DNA of 41,832 nt from Bryobacterales bacterium (GTDB lineage Bacteria > Acidobacteriota > Terriglobia > Bryobacterales > UBA6623). The notes beneath the pieces were generated by a model that made no database searches, was not told the DNA's origin, and saw nothing but the letters and a program-made list of their open reading frames with translations. The stretch covers positions 1-41,832 of the forward strand of contig JAPPMB010000131.1 of assembly GCA_028819255.1 (NCBI GenBank), written 5' to 3'. A program made the translations under genes and the position numbers. This document shows, piece after piece, positions 24,917-33,240 of this stretch. Numbering within the stretch: position 1 is the stretch's first letter; every line of letters starts with the position of its first letter.

Positions 24917-26176
24917 CTACGCGACCTCGTCGATCCCGGTCTCGCCCTCGGACTTGGCGATGATTGCAGCCCCGCAGGAGTCGCTGAACACGTTGATCAC
25001 GGTGCGGTACATGTCCAGTGGCCGGTCGACGGCAAGCATCGCGCCCACGATCAGCTCGACTTGGGGCCCGGTGAGGTTCACCGCCTGGAGCACGATGAAG
25101 ATCACGACCAGCCCGGCCGACGGCACTGCGGCGGCACCGATCGATGCGAGCAACGCGGTGAAGACCACCAGCAGCTGTTGCTCCATTCCGAGCGGCACGC
25201 CCATGACTTGAGCGATGAACAGGACCCCCGCGCACTCGTAGAGGGCCGTTCCGTCCATGTTGATCGTTGCGCCCATCGGAAGGACGAACGATGTCACGCG
25301 ATTGGAAACGCCGACCTTGTTCTCGACGGCGTCGATCGTGACGGGGAGCGTCGCGCCCGAGGAGCTCGTGGAGAACGCCATCACGATCGGCTGGGCCATG
25401 TTGCGGAAGTGCTGGATCGGGTTGATTCCCCCGAGCACGCGCAGGACCAGCGGCATCGTCACAAGCAGATGCAGGGTCAGTCCGCAGCAGAGCATGAAGG
25501 CGTACAGGCCAAGCGCCTTGAATGCCCCGAATCCGGTGGTGCCGGTCAGTCTGGCGATCAGGGCGAAGACCCCAATCGGCGCAATGTAGTGAATGATTCC
25601 TCCGGTCAGGCGCATCATGGCGTGGAATCCGGAGTCGAACAGCGCCTGCAACGGCTCCTGGTGCCGGGGCCTGAGCGTGCTGATCGTGACACCCAGCACA
25701 ATCGCAAAGAAGATGATCGCCAGCATGTCCGTCTGCGCGGCAGCCGCGAAGAAGTTCTCGGGCACGATGTCCAGAATGATGTCGACCGGCGATTGCGCGG
25801 TCTGGAGGTCGGGCATCTCCTCCGTCTGGACGGAGACCAGGTCGGCCCCCTTGCCCGGCTGGATCAGATTCACCATCAGGAGGCCGACGACGCACGCAAG
25901 CAGGCTGGTCAGCATGTAGTAGCCCAGCGTCTTGCCGAAGAGCCGACCGAGTCCGGCGCTTGCGCCGACCGAGGAGACCCCGGTGACAATCGACGTCAGC
26001 ACCAGCGGCACAATGATCATTTTCAGGAGCTTGATGAACAGCGTCCCGAGCCATCCAACGGCTTCCGCCAGAGGCTCTCCTCCGATCAGCCCGGCAATCA
26101 CGCCAAGGACCATTGCAATTGCAATGCGCCAGTGCAGCTGCTGGTGCCACTTGGCACCCTTGCTCGATACGCTCAT
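24917..26176 (-). CDS. Dicarboxylate/amino-acid:cation symporter (DAACS, GltP/DctA-like)
   Basis: 419 residues from ATG 26176 (MSVSSKGAKW), preferred to the longer frame because residues upstream lack character. It has the eight-helix, two-hairpin DAACS pattern: LFIKLLKMIIVPLVLTSIVTG, a Ser-rich hairpin tip FSTSSSGATLPVT, GATINMDGTALYE with the NMDGT sodium/substrate motif, and the final LAVDRPLDMYRTVINVFSD. These carriers import glutamate, aspartate or C4-dicarboxylates with Na+ or H+. Together with the NSS gene downstream it forms a small amino-acid uptake locus. The promoter should lie in the region just above 26176, which is shared with an unrelated plus-strand gene. Confidence 0.92.
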   Translation of the reverse strand: MSVSSKGAKWHQQLHWRIAIAMVLGVIAGLIGGEPLAEAVGWLGTLFIKLLKMIIVPLVLTSIVTGVSSVGASAGLGRLFGKTLGYYMLTSLLACVVGLLMVNLIQPGKGADLVSVQTEEMPDLQTAQSPVDIILDIVPENFFAAAAQTDMLAIIFFAIVLGVTISTLRPRHQEPLQALFDSGFHAMMRLTGGIIHYIAPIGVFALIARLTGTTGFGAFKALGLYAFMLCCGLTLHLLVTMPLVLRVLGGINPIQHFRNMAQPIVMAFSTSSSGATLPVTIDAVENKVGVSNRVTSFVLPMGATINMDGTALYECAGVLFIAQVMGVPLGMEQQLLVVFTALLASIGAAAVPSAGLVVIFIVLQAVNLTGPQVELIVGAMLAVDRPLDMYRTVINVFSDSCGAAIIAKSEGETGIDEVA

Positions 26177-26383
26177 GTGTTCACCGTTGCGTCCATAGGC
26201 CGACCGCGGTCCAGTGGTGGGCTCTCCAAGGATCGGGGCAAGCCACACCAATGGTTGCATACTCGAGATGCTTGCTCGGAACGTGGGTTTTCCCGGAATC
26301 CGCGCCTCGATGGGCGCAACCAGCGGTCGGATCTCGTCCAGGGAATGTTGTGTTCCGCGAGCAATGCCCGAGCGTCCGCGAAG

Positions 26384-26392
26384 TGCTATACT
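26384..26392 (+). promoter_or_regulatory. Extended -10 promoter element
   Basis: TGCTATACT fits the TG-N-TATAAT extended -10 pattern with one mismatch. No good -35 is present, which is normal for extended -10 promoters. It would start an mRNA about 220 bases before the unknown gene at 26622. Confidence 0.4.
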
Positions 26393-26467
26393 ACGCTGAG
26401 GCTCCTAGCTATTTGCATAGGCTCTCCGGGAAGCCAGCCATCCGTCCGTTCTGGCCGGTCGCCGGAA

Positions 26468-26483
26468 GTGTCGCCTGCGACAC
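26468..26483. promoter_or_regulatory. Palindrome, possible operator
   Basis: GTGTCGC-CT-GCGACAC is a perfect 7-bp inverted repeat with a two-base centre. It lies about 75 bases downstream of the extended -10 box, in the leader of the unknown gene. It could bind a dimeric regulator or form a compact hairpin. No matching regulator was recognised in the window. Confidence 0.4.
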
Positions 26484-26608
26484 CGAAAGCGATTGAATCG
26501 GATTGAGGGAAGGGTGGCGTGTGCTCCCTCTCTCGGGCGAAACCGGGTGCGCTTGAGCGAGCGGACAGAATTGTTCACCCGCTAATCGCCTCGACATGGA
26601 GGCACATC

Positions 26609-26635
26609 ATGGTAGATATGTATGGTTCCAGATAA
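26609..26635 (+). other. Eight-codon leader ORF overlapping the next gene's start
   Basis: ATG at 26609 has the best ribosome binding site in the area (GGAGG, seven bases upstream) and encodes MVDMYGSR before a TAA at 26633-26635. The long gene starts in another frame at 26622, inside this leader. Ribosomes ending the leader would be placed to restart on the gene, so it may couple or tune its translation. It could also be chance. Confidence 0.35.
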
Positions 26636-27944
26636 GCCCACCTACGATAGCAGCCGAATGCGCCAGCCAATGCGTATGCGCGAGTTGCTGCGGGTCTCAG
26701 CGCTCGTCGAGAAGCCCGTGGTCGCCCGGGAAATCATCCTGGAGTGGCTCGAAAACAAGGCGGAGACAGACTTGCCCGAGCAGGCATGGAAGGGCCGCGC
26801 CTTTCGTCACAAGACGGAAAGTCACAGCTTTACAGCGGTGCGAGCCAAGGACCGGAAGACCGACATGTGGGCGCTTCGGTTCGTCGAGCCCGACACTTCC
26901 GGAGTCGAGCGGGAGTGGACCACCGAGGTGGCGGTTCGCCAGGCGGTCGGGCAGGACGGCCTGTTCAGCCTTCGCACTCTTGTCAAGTCAGGCGAGCTCA
27001 AGCTCCGGACCCAGCCAACCGTCCCTAGGTTCGTGGAGCACGTCGCCGCCGAATGCGGCCTGGAGCAAGGCATTGCAAAGATCGAATCCGAGCCGTGGAT
27101 CATCGAGTCGGACTACGACGCGGCGAACCTGACGGAGTTCCTGGTCGATCCCGATCGCCGAACGCCGGCCTTTGTGCTGACCGTCCCTGAGGACTCCGTG
27201 GATCCCACCGAGCCGCTGCTTGACCCGATTCCGCTTCAGAGGGACACGCTCGGCACCGCCAAGGTGATCGTGCTGCCGGCGGAATACACATGGAAGCTGA
27301 CGAACCGGTTCGGCAAGAGGCTGTCGGTCTACCGGGGCGCGATGCGCGTCTACCTGACAGGATTCACCGACCATGCCGATCCGGAGGGAGGCCACGACCT
27401 GTTCATGCCCCACCGGATGGATACGCCGGAGAACGCGGCAAAGCTCGGATCATTGCTCCGGTGGATGGCCGCGAGAGAGAGTCTCAGGAAGGTGCGCCTC
27501 GACGAGGACGTCCTCCCGTTCTCTTCCGTGCTGGTTCCTTCAGTGGACTTTGCCACGACAGGCATGGAGGAACGGGGAGCCAGCGAGTCCGACCAGCTGA
27601 GGGCGGCCAAGCGGCACCTGGACATTCTAGGTGGGGAACTCAAGCTGGCGACGCAGCTCCAGCAGTGGCTCACCGAAGAGAACAAGGCCCTGGAGGGCCG
27701 AGTGAGGGAAGCGGAGTCCAAGCTGCGCAGTGCGCAGCACCGCGGTCGCCCGTCGATGGACCGGTCACGCCGAGACAGGTCGAGACCGAGACGTCCGATG
27801 CCGCCCTACAGAAGCGACGAAGATCAGTACCCGCCCAGAGGACGTGACTACCCTCGAGGGGGCTATTCGTCCGGCGGCGGCGGCGGCTACCCCTCCCGCC
27901 GCTACCCTTCGGGCGGCGGCTGGTCTCCCCGGAGGTCGCGGTAG
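26622..27944 (+). CDS. Unknown protein with coiled coil and RG/GY-rich tail
   Basis: 440 residues, family not recognised. Residues ~15-340 look like compact folded domains: an N-terminal segment with VAREIILEWLENKA, a beta region (MWALRFVEPDTSG, REWTTEVAVRQ), VPRFVEHVAAECGLEQGI, a sheet around DRRTPAFVLTVPED, and KLTNRFGKRLSVYRGAMRVYLTG. Residues ~345-395 are a coiled coil (LKLATQLQQWLTEENKALEG, REAESKLRSA). The last 60 residues are disordered and rich in Arg, Gly, Ser and Tyr (DYPRGGYSSGGGGGYPSRRY). Such tails in other proteins bind RNA or drive condensation, but this is inference. No signal peptide. It has its own promoter-like leader and stands apart from its neighbours. Start ATG 26622 lacks its own spaced ribosome binding site. 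Confidence 0.8.
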   Translation: MVPDKPTYDSSRMRQPMRMRELLRVSALVEKPVVAREIILEWLENKAETDLPEQAWKGRAFRHKTESHSFTAVRAKDRKTDMWALRFVEPDTSGVEREWTTEVAVRQAVGQDGLFSLRTLVKSGELKLRTQPTVPRFVEHVAAECGLEQGIAKIESEPWIIESDYDAANLTEFLVDPDRRTPAFVLTVPEDSVDPTEPLLDPIPLQRDTLGTAKVIVLPAEYTWKLTNRFGKRLSVYRGAMRVYLTGFTDHADPEGGHDLFMPHRMDTPENAAKLGSLLRWMAARESLRKVRLDEDVLPFSSVLVPSVDFATTGMEERGASESDQLRAAKRHLDILGGELKLATQLQQWLTEENKALEGRVREAESKLRSAQHRGRPSMDRSRRDRSRPRRPMPPYRSDEDQYPPRGRDYPRGGYSSGGGGGYPSRRYPSGGGWSPRRSR

Positions 27945-27977
27945 GTCCGCCGGTCCGGCGCGCGGCCAAGCCCTGGC

Positions 27978-28760
27978 ATGCAGGCAGAGCTGGCAGGCAA
28001 GACGGCGATCGTCACGGGCGGATCCCGGGGCATTGGTCGCGCCATCTGCCTCGAGCTGGCGGGACGCGGTGCGAGGGTGGCGGTCAACTTCCGGCGACAG
28101 TCGGAGGCGGCCGACGGCGTGGTCAGGGCGATCGCGGACGACGGCGGCTCCGCGCTCGCCGTGCAGGCCGATGTTTCTGTCCGGTCCGAGGTGACCGACA
28201 TGGCGGCGCGCGTAGCCCGCGAGCTCGGAGGTCCGGACGTTCTCGTCAACAACGCAGGGCTGCTGTGCCCCGGTCAGCTCCTGGACTATGACGAAGACGA
28301 GTTCGACCGCATGTGGCGCACCAACGTCAAGGGAGTCCTCTACTGCTCCGAGGCGGCCGCCCCCCACATGATCCGCCGCGGGTGGGGGCGGATCGTGAAC
28401 CTTGCGTCCAACGCGGCGATCGGCACGGCGATGCCCGGAACCACCCTCTACGCAATCACCAAGGGTGCGGTGCTCACGCTGACGAAGCGGATGGCGTTCG
28501 AACTGTCCCCAAGCGGCATCACCGTGAACGCGGTGCTGCCGGGCTTCACCAAGACCGACATGGTGCTGTCAGGGAAGACGCCGGCGGAGGTGGAACGCCT
28601 GCTCACCGATGTGGCTGGCAGGTCCCTCGTGGGCCGGACCGGCGATCCTGAGGACATCGCCAGTGTGGCGGGATTCCTCTGTTCCCCGGCAAGCGGCTTC
28701 ATGACCGGACAGTTTCTGATGGCGGACGGTGGCCGCCAAGACTACCTCACACACGTATAG
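27978..28760 (+). CDS. Short-chain dehydrogenase/reductase (FabG-like)
   Basis: 260 residues, a classical SDR. Cofactor loop TGGSRGIGR at 14-22, followed by VNFRR after the second strand, which suggests NADP(H) preference. NNAG at ~88-91, catalytic Ser in VNLASNAA, and Tyr-Lys in LYAITKGAV. The end FMTGQFLMADGGRQDY matches the FabG group. The substrate cannot be predicted; 3-oxoacyl or other ketone reduction is likely. It starts 33 bases after the RG-tailed gene, in the same direction, so they may be co-transcribed, although no functional link is evident. Confidence 0.9.
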   Translation: MQAELAGKTAIVTGGSRGIGRAICLELAGRGARVAVNFRRQSEAADGVVRAIADDGGSALAVQADVSVRSEVTDMAARVARELGGPDVLVNNAGLLCPGQLLDYDEDEFDRMWRTNVKGVLYCSEAAAPHMIRRGWGRIVNLASNAAIGTAMPGTTLYAITKGAVLTLTKRMAFELSPSGITVNAVLPGFTKTDMVLSGKTPAEVERLLTDVAGRSLVGRTGDPEDIASVAGFLCSPASGFMTGQFLMADGGRQDYLTHV

Positions 28761-28780
28761 CGGACGGAATCGAGCTGTTT

Positions 28781-28800
28781 CCGGGCTGCCCGCAACCCGG
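28781..28800. terminator. Stem-loop between convergent genes
   Basis: CCGGGCTGC and GCAACCCGG form a nine-position stem with one mismatch and a two-base loop, between the convergent ends of the SDR and sulfatase genes. It could end transcription from both sides. No T-run. Confidence 0.4.
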
Positions 28801-28802
28801 CT

Positions 28803-30203
28803 TCAGGTACGGTCCACGCGATAGGGATAACGGTCTTGCGCCTGTCGCAAGTAATCGAGCACCTCGCCGTCGAGTTCGCTCATGAGAGCGGCCCTCGACG
28901 GGTCGTCCGCGAGATTATGTTGCTGGTAGGGATCCTCCCGGTTGTCGTAGAGGCACCATCGACCGATTTCGCCACAGGCGTAGGTGTAGCGTCGGGTGCG
29001 GATGCCGCGAAACAGTGGAGCGGGATGGTTCACGCCGCCGCTGGCGTGGGATTTTGAAATGTGCATCAGGAACTGATGCTCAGGCCCCTCGACCGGCTCG
29101 CCCCGCACCGCCCCGGACAGGTCCCGCCCGACACAGCCCTCAGGCACGGGGACGCCCGCCAAGCCGCACACGGTCGGAAAGATGTCGATCGCACCGAGAA
29201 GCGTGTCGGTCCTGCGCACCGTTGGCGCACCCGGAACGCGGACCACGAAAGGAACCCGGCAGGACTCGTCGTGGGGCAGCCTCTTCCCGGTGCGGTTGTG
29301 CGTGCCGAGCATTTCTCCGTGATCCGAGGTGTAGATGACGATCGTGTTCTCCGACAGTCCGTTCCTCGCGAGACACTCCTCCAGCCTGCCAACCTCCAGG
29401 TCGACTCCCTCGACATGGGCGTTGTATCCGGCCAGGTCCTTCCGCACGCTCTGCCCTCGGCCCCCGACTCCGCGTGTGACCGTCTCCACGGCGTTTGGTC
29501 GGAGCTGCAGGTCTGCGGGCGGATAGTTCTCGATCAGTTCCGGCGGCGCGTCATGAAACGGTGGATGTGGTGGATTCAGTGCCAGCGCCAGCATCCACGG
29601 ACGCTCCTTGTTGCGCTCAATGAAGTCGATCGCATCGTCAGTCATGAGCGTCGCGTTGTACCCGGCGGGCACGATTTGGCGACCGGTGAGCGGATCGTAG
29701 GTGTGCGAGCGGTCGAAGTGGGGATTCGTGTTGTACCAGGCCCGCCACTCCGCGAAACCGTGCCTTGCGTCCCCTGCCGGCTTGAGCGCGTGACCCTCGG
29801 TTCCACGGGCGTCCAGGTGCCACTTGCCGACGTATCCGGTGCGATAGCCCGCATCCGTGAACGCCTCTCCCAAGCTGTACTCGTCGCGCCTCAGAGGGTA
29901 GGCGTTGTCAATCACTCCGGTCTGGTGCGGCCAGCGGCCCGTCAGGAGAATCCCTCGATACGGTGAGCAGACTGGGTAATTGGAGATGCAGTGGGTAAAG
30001 GTGGTCCCTTGCGAGGCGAGCCTGGCCAGGACCGGGGCCGCCGCATCGTTGTAGGGCTCCCCGGGCATGGTGCATGCACGATGCTGGTCGCTGAACACGA
30101 ACAGGACATTCGGCTTGCGCGACGCCTGGGCCGCCAGAGGCCTTGCGCCGGCCCCGGCCAGGCCGTACAGGACCTCCCGGCGGGTCGGACTCTGGGGTAT
30201 CAT
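28803..30203 (-). CDS. Tat-exported type I sulfatase
   Basis: 466 residues. The N-terminus TRREVLYGLAGAGA is a twin-arginine signal, so the protein is probably exported folded. The sulfatase core begins PNVLFVFSDQHRACTM. The signature CSPYRGILLTGR has Cys79, which an anaerobic- or aerobic-type maturase turns into formylglycine. GKWHLD and YTSDHGEMLGTHN supply metal and sulfate ligands. The classical DD pair is DQ here, as in many members. It removes sulfate esters, probably from a polysaccharide or glycan; the exact substrate is unknown. No sulfatase maturase gene is in the window. It is divergent from recO. Confidence 0.92.
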   Translation of the reverse strand: MIPQSPTRREVLYGLAGAGARPLAAQASRKPNVLFVFSDQHRACTMPGEPYNDAAAPVLARLASQGTTFTHCISNYPVCSPYRGILLTGRWPHQTGVIDNAYPLRRDEYSLGEAFTDAGYRTGYVGKWHLDARGTEGHALKPAGDARHGFAEWRAWYNTNPHFDRSHTYDPLTGRQIVPAGYNATLMTDDAIDFIERNKERPWMLALALNPPHPPFHDAPPELIENYPPADLQLRPNAVETVTRGVGGRGQSVRKDLAGYNAHVEGVDLEVGRLEECLARNGLSENTIVIYTSDHGEMLGTHNRTGKRLPHDESCRVPFVVRVPGAPTVRRTDTLLGAIDIFPTVCGLAGVPVPEGCVGRDLSGAVRGEPVEGPEHQFLMHISKSHASGGVNHPAPLFRGIRTRRYTYACGEIGRWCLYDNREDPYQQHNLADDPSRAALMSELDGEVLDYLRQAQDRYPYRVDRT

Positions 30204-30288
30204 GACTCGGGTATTCTAGCAACGCTTGAGCCGCCGGCCGTAGCCGGCGTTCCCGGGGCTCCGGCGGTCGAGTCCCACAGAGGCCTCC

Positions 30289-31098
30289 ATGCCGGTCAGG
30301 GAGAGCGAAGCGCTGATTCTGCGCAGCTACCCGTTCCGCGAGGCGGATGTCGTCGTAAGCTTCTTCACCCGGGACCGCGGCAAGCTGCGCGGAATCGCGA
30401 ACGGAGTCCGCCGGCCAAAGAACAACAGGTTCGGCGTCGCGCTCGAGCGGATGGCCCATTCGCGCGTGGTCTACATGCAGAAGGAGAACGCGGAGCTGGT
30501 CGGCGTGCGACGCGCCGAACTCGTGGGACCCGCCAATCTCTGGAAAGCCGACTACCCGGCCAGCGTGATGCTCGACATCATCGCCGAGACCTCGGACCGG
30601 ATCCTTCCGGACAGCGAGGTCCAGGATGCGTACTTCCGGCTTCTGAGACTGATTGTCGAGGAGTTCCAGCGCGGGATCCGGGGAGCCGATTCGTCCGGCG
30701 ATCCCCCGGCGTGGGCGCATCGCGCGTTGGTGTACTTCCTGCTATGGTCTGCACGGCTCGGAGGCTGGCTTCCGCCGCTGGAACGCTGCATCGAGTCCGA
30801 CACGCCGTTCGCCCCGGACGAGACCGCCTACTTCAGCGCCGGACGGGAGGGGCTGTTTCGGGCCGAATTCAAGGACCCCGGAGCGTGGCGGATCCCGCCT
30901 GAATCGCGAACCCTCGCCCTCCGGATGCTCAAGAGCCGACCCGATCAGTTCGACGACTCCGGCTGGCCGACGGCCGCGGCTTTCGAGCTGCAAAGGTTCC
31001 TGCTGCAGCGCACGCAGGCGCAACTGGAGAGCCGACTGCGCGGCACGGATGCCCTGCAGGCGCTCTGGTCCGATCCCGAGCAGGCCACCGGTGGCTGA
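30289..31098 (+). CDS. recO: DNA repair protein RecO
   Basis: 269 residues. RecO anneals single strands and, with RecF/RecR, loads RecA on SSB-coated DNA in recombinational repair. The N-terminal OB fold is clear: ESEALILRSYPFREADVVVSFF, RDRGKLRGIANGVRRPKNNRFG, LERMAHSRVVY. The helical C-terminal domain follows (LDIIAETSDRILPD, LVYFLLWSARLGGWLPPLERC). The four-Cys zinc site present in some RecO proteins is reduced to one Cys. AGAGG upstream is the ribosome binding site. It ends five bases before the end of the opposing PDZ gene. Confidence 0.92.
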   Translation: MPVRESEALILRSYPFREADVVVSFFTRDRGKLRGIANGVRRPKNNRFGVALERMAHSRVVYMQKENAELVGVRRAELVGPANLWKADYPASVMLDIIAETSDRILPDSEVQDAYFRLLRLIVEEFQRGIRGADSSGDPPAWAHRALVYFLLWSARLGGWLPPLERCIESDTPFAPDETAYFSAGREGLFRAEFKDPGAWRIPPESRTLALRMLKSRPDQFDDSGWPTAAAFELQRFLLQRTQAQLESRLRGTDALQALWSDPEQATGG

Positions 31099-31103
31099 AG
31101 CGC

Positions 31104-32036
31104 CTAGTTGGAGAACAAGACCGGCTTCGCCTTCCTCGGACCCTTCCCGCCTACGGCGCCGATCACCAAGCTCACGGGCTTTCGGTCCCGCACGACCTCG
31201 ACGCGGACAGCGGCGTCGCCACTCGTGGCGGACGCCGCCTCGTCAATGGCCTCGGGCCGGCTTACCGGCTTGCCGTCAACCGCAACGATCACGTCGCCTG
31301 CACGCAGTCCCGCCCGGTCAGCGGGTGATCCGCCGAGAACCTGCCGCACGAGAACGCCGGCTTCCACCCCGAAGAACTCCGCGAGTTGGCCCTCAAGCTC
31401 CTCGAGATCGGCTCCGAGCCACCTGACTCCCAAGCTGAAGCGAAGGGACGGAACGTTCAGATCGAACTTGAGATCGAGATCGCGAAAGGACTTTGGGCAG
31501 TCCTCGCACCACTCCCATCCATCGGCCATAAGCTTCATCCGGACCGAATCGAGGCGCTTCCTCACTTCGGCCATGCGGTCCCGGTCCCTTGCGATCCGCT
31601 CCTTGACGGACTCGAGCGTCTTGCGGACCCCGGCTTCCGCCGCACGCTGGCCAATCCGGACGTCGACGGTCAAGCGGGCACGGTCCCGGACGACTCCCAG
31701 CTCGACACGACCCCCTGCGGGAGTCTCCCTGACCAGGCGTGCGAAGTGCAGGATTCCGTTCACCCGCTCGTCCCTGTAGGTCAGCACGATGTCGCCGGCC
31801 TGGAGCCCGGCTTCCTCGGCGGGACTCGCGTCCGCGACGCTGCTGATCTCAACTCCGTGAGGGTCCAGCAGTCCGATCTCCCTGGCGGCCTCCTGGCTGA
31901 CCTCGATGATTCCCACGCCGAGGTAGCTGGACGGCGCGGGCACCGCCCGCAAGTCGAGCTGAGGGGCGCCAGGAGCCGAGGACGGCGCGGCGACAGACGT
32001 CAGAAGAATCAGGGCGAATGCGATTGTCCGTGCCAT
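31104..32036 (-). CDS. Exported protein with two PDZ domains
   Basis: 310 residues. Signal peptide ARTIAFALILLTSVAAPSS. First PDZ at ~38-128 (YLGVGIIEVSQEAAREIGL, SPAEEAGLQAGDIVLTYRDE), a charged helix (ESVKERIARDRDRMAEVRKR), then a second PDZ at ~205-300 (GVLVRQVLGGSPADRAGLRA, DVIVAVDGKPV). No protease domain is attached, so it is probably an adaptor binding peptide ends in the periplasm. An excellent AAAGGAGGG site precedes the ATG. Last gene of the sigma/HEAT/DUF4097/PDZ unit, 30 bases after the DUF4097 gene. PDZ proteins often control regulated proteolysis of anti-sigma factors, which would fit this position, but no protease is seen here. Confidence 0.88.
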   Translation of the reverse strand: MARTIAFALILLTSVAAPSSAPGAPQLDLRAVPAPSSYLGVGIIEVSQEAAREIGLLDPHGVEISSVADASPAEEAGLQAGDIVLTYRDERVNGILHFARLVRETPAGGRVELGVVRDRARLTVDVRIGQRAAEAGVRKTLESVKERIARDRDRMAEVRKRLDSVRMKLMADGWEWCEDCPKSFRDLDLKFDLNVPSLRFSLGVRWLGADLEELEGQLAEFFGVEAGVLVRQVLGGSPADRAGLRAGDVIVAVDGKPVSRPEAIDEAASATSGDAAVRVEVVRDRKPVSLVIGAVGGKGPRKAKPVLFSN

Positions 32037-32066
32037 TTCGTTCCCTCCTTTGGGCGGCCGTCAGCC

Positions 32067-33236
32067 CTACCGCTGCCGCCTGAATTCAATGTGGCCGATT
32101 CCGGTGCCGGAGCGCAGAGTTGGGCCGCCCCCGTTGATCGATCCTGTGGCGCGCGCCGTTCCGATGACGCCGCGCGAGCGGCTCACCTGGATCGAGGGGA
32201 ACTCGGTGAGAATGCCGTGATGCCCCCTGAACATCTCGACTGCCGCCTCGATCGTCAGCGCCAGTGTCTCCGGCAGAAAGACCTGAACGGATCCGACACC
32301 CGTGGTCAGGACCGAGTCGAGCAGCCGGGCCTGCTCTGCGAGCCCGACCGCGATGTTTCCCGCTCCGCTCGTCACGCTGAGGGCTCCGGAGGCCCTTCCG
32401 ATCCGGATGTCGCCCGCCCCAGCCTGAGCGCGGACGCCGTTGAACGCCTCGATGACCCGGATCGAGCCGCTGCTGGTCTCGGCGCTGACGCTCCCCTTGA
32501 CCCGACCGATTTCGATGCTGCCGGCCCCCGTCCGTGCGTCGAGGTCGCCTGCCACACTCATCGCCCGGACGCTGCCGACATCCGTCGCCAGCCGGGCCGA
32601 ACCGGCGGCACGGTCCAGCTCAATGCGGCCTCCCGCGGTCTCACAGGCTACAGAGCCGCCAACGGCGCCGAGCACGATTCTGCCGCTGGCGACGGCGTTC
32701 ACGTCCGATCCGATCGTGTCCATGTCGACCGATCCGCCGGCAGCGAGGACTTTCACCGAACCCTCGATGTTCCGGACTTCAATGTCCCCTCCCCTCGTCT
32801 CCAGGTCGATCTGGGAGATGTCCCGAGGAACCTCGATCTGAAACGCGGCTGCGACGCGGCAACCGGCGCACTCAGGCACTTGGAGGACAATGCGGACCCA
32901 TCCGTCCGGCCCCCGCTCAGACTCCACATGCTCTCGGTCAAGCATGGCGGGTATGAGACCAAGACCGTCGACCGCTGTCCGCACCCATACCCTGGAGCTG
33001 TAGCGGATCGCATCGACGTCGGATCCGATGACGATGACATCCCCGCGGGCCCGGACAGCCAGCCGGTCCGCCGCAGCCATCTCTCCGCTTCTCTGCTGGA
33101 ACCACCGGCCTCCGGCGCGCGTCTCGGCCGGATCCGACTGGGCGGCCATGGGACCCGGCATAGCGGCACCCGCGACAAGAGCCGCCACCACGCGAAAGCG
33201 CAGGAGGAGGGACAGAGCTCTGCTTGGCCTGTGCAT
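32067..33236 (-). CDS. DUF4097 beta-helix protein (putative adhesin)
   Basis: 389 residues from the ATG at 33236, chosen because the signal peptide follows at once (LSLLLRFRVVAALVAGAAMPGPMAAQ) and because the longer frame would overlap the previous gene. Residues ~150-330 are a run of ~20-residue beta-helix turns typical of DUF4097, with repeated G-x-V/I-x patterns (GGDIEVRNIEGSVKVLAAGG, GGRIELDRAAGSARLATDVG, GAGSIEIGRVKGSVSAETSS, GAGDIRIGRASGALSVTSGA). The family is called putative adhesin; in other bacteria members often sit beside ECF sigma and anti-sigma genes. It starts four bases after the HEAT gene stop. Probably periplasmic or surface-exposed. Confidence 0.87.
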   Translation of the reverse strand: MHRPSRALSLLLRFRVVAALVAGAAMPGPMAAQSDPAETRAGGRWFQQRSGEMAAADRLAVRARGDVIVIGSDVDAIRYSSRVWVRTAVDGLGLIPAMLDREHVESERGPDGWVRIVLQVPECAGCRVAAAFQIEVPRDISQIDLETRGGDIEVRNIEGSVKVLAAGGSVDMDTIGSDVNAVASGRIVLGAVGGSVACETAGGRIELDRAAGSARLATDVGSVRAMSVAGDLDARTGAGSIEIGRVKGSVSAETSSGSIRVIEAFNGVRAQAGAGDIRIGRASGALSVTSGAGNIAVGLAEQARLLDSVLTTGVGSVQVFLPETLALTIEAAVEMFRGHHGILTEFPSIQVSRSRGVIGTARATGSINGGGPTLRSGTGIGHIEFRRQR

Positions 33237-33240
33237 CGGT

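Larger units (their letters stand above)
26177..26608. other. Intergenic region with regulatory-looking signals
   Basis: No gene is supported. Oriented to the plus strand it holds an extended -10 box and a palindrome, listed separately. The half nearest 26177 should hold the promoter of the DAACS transporter on the minus strand, but no clear boxes were found. Confidence 0.45.

Noticed and set aside
24678..26150. Minus-strand frame of 490 codons
   Set aside because: Alternative frame of the DAACS and NSS genes; no membrane-helix pattern of its own.
32400..32800. Possible DNA tandem repeat in the DUF4097 gene
   Set aside because: The periodicity is in the protein (beta-helix turns); the DNA copies are too diverged for a tandem repeat.
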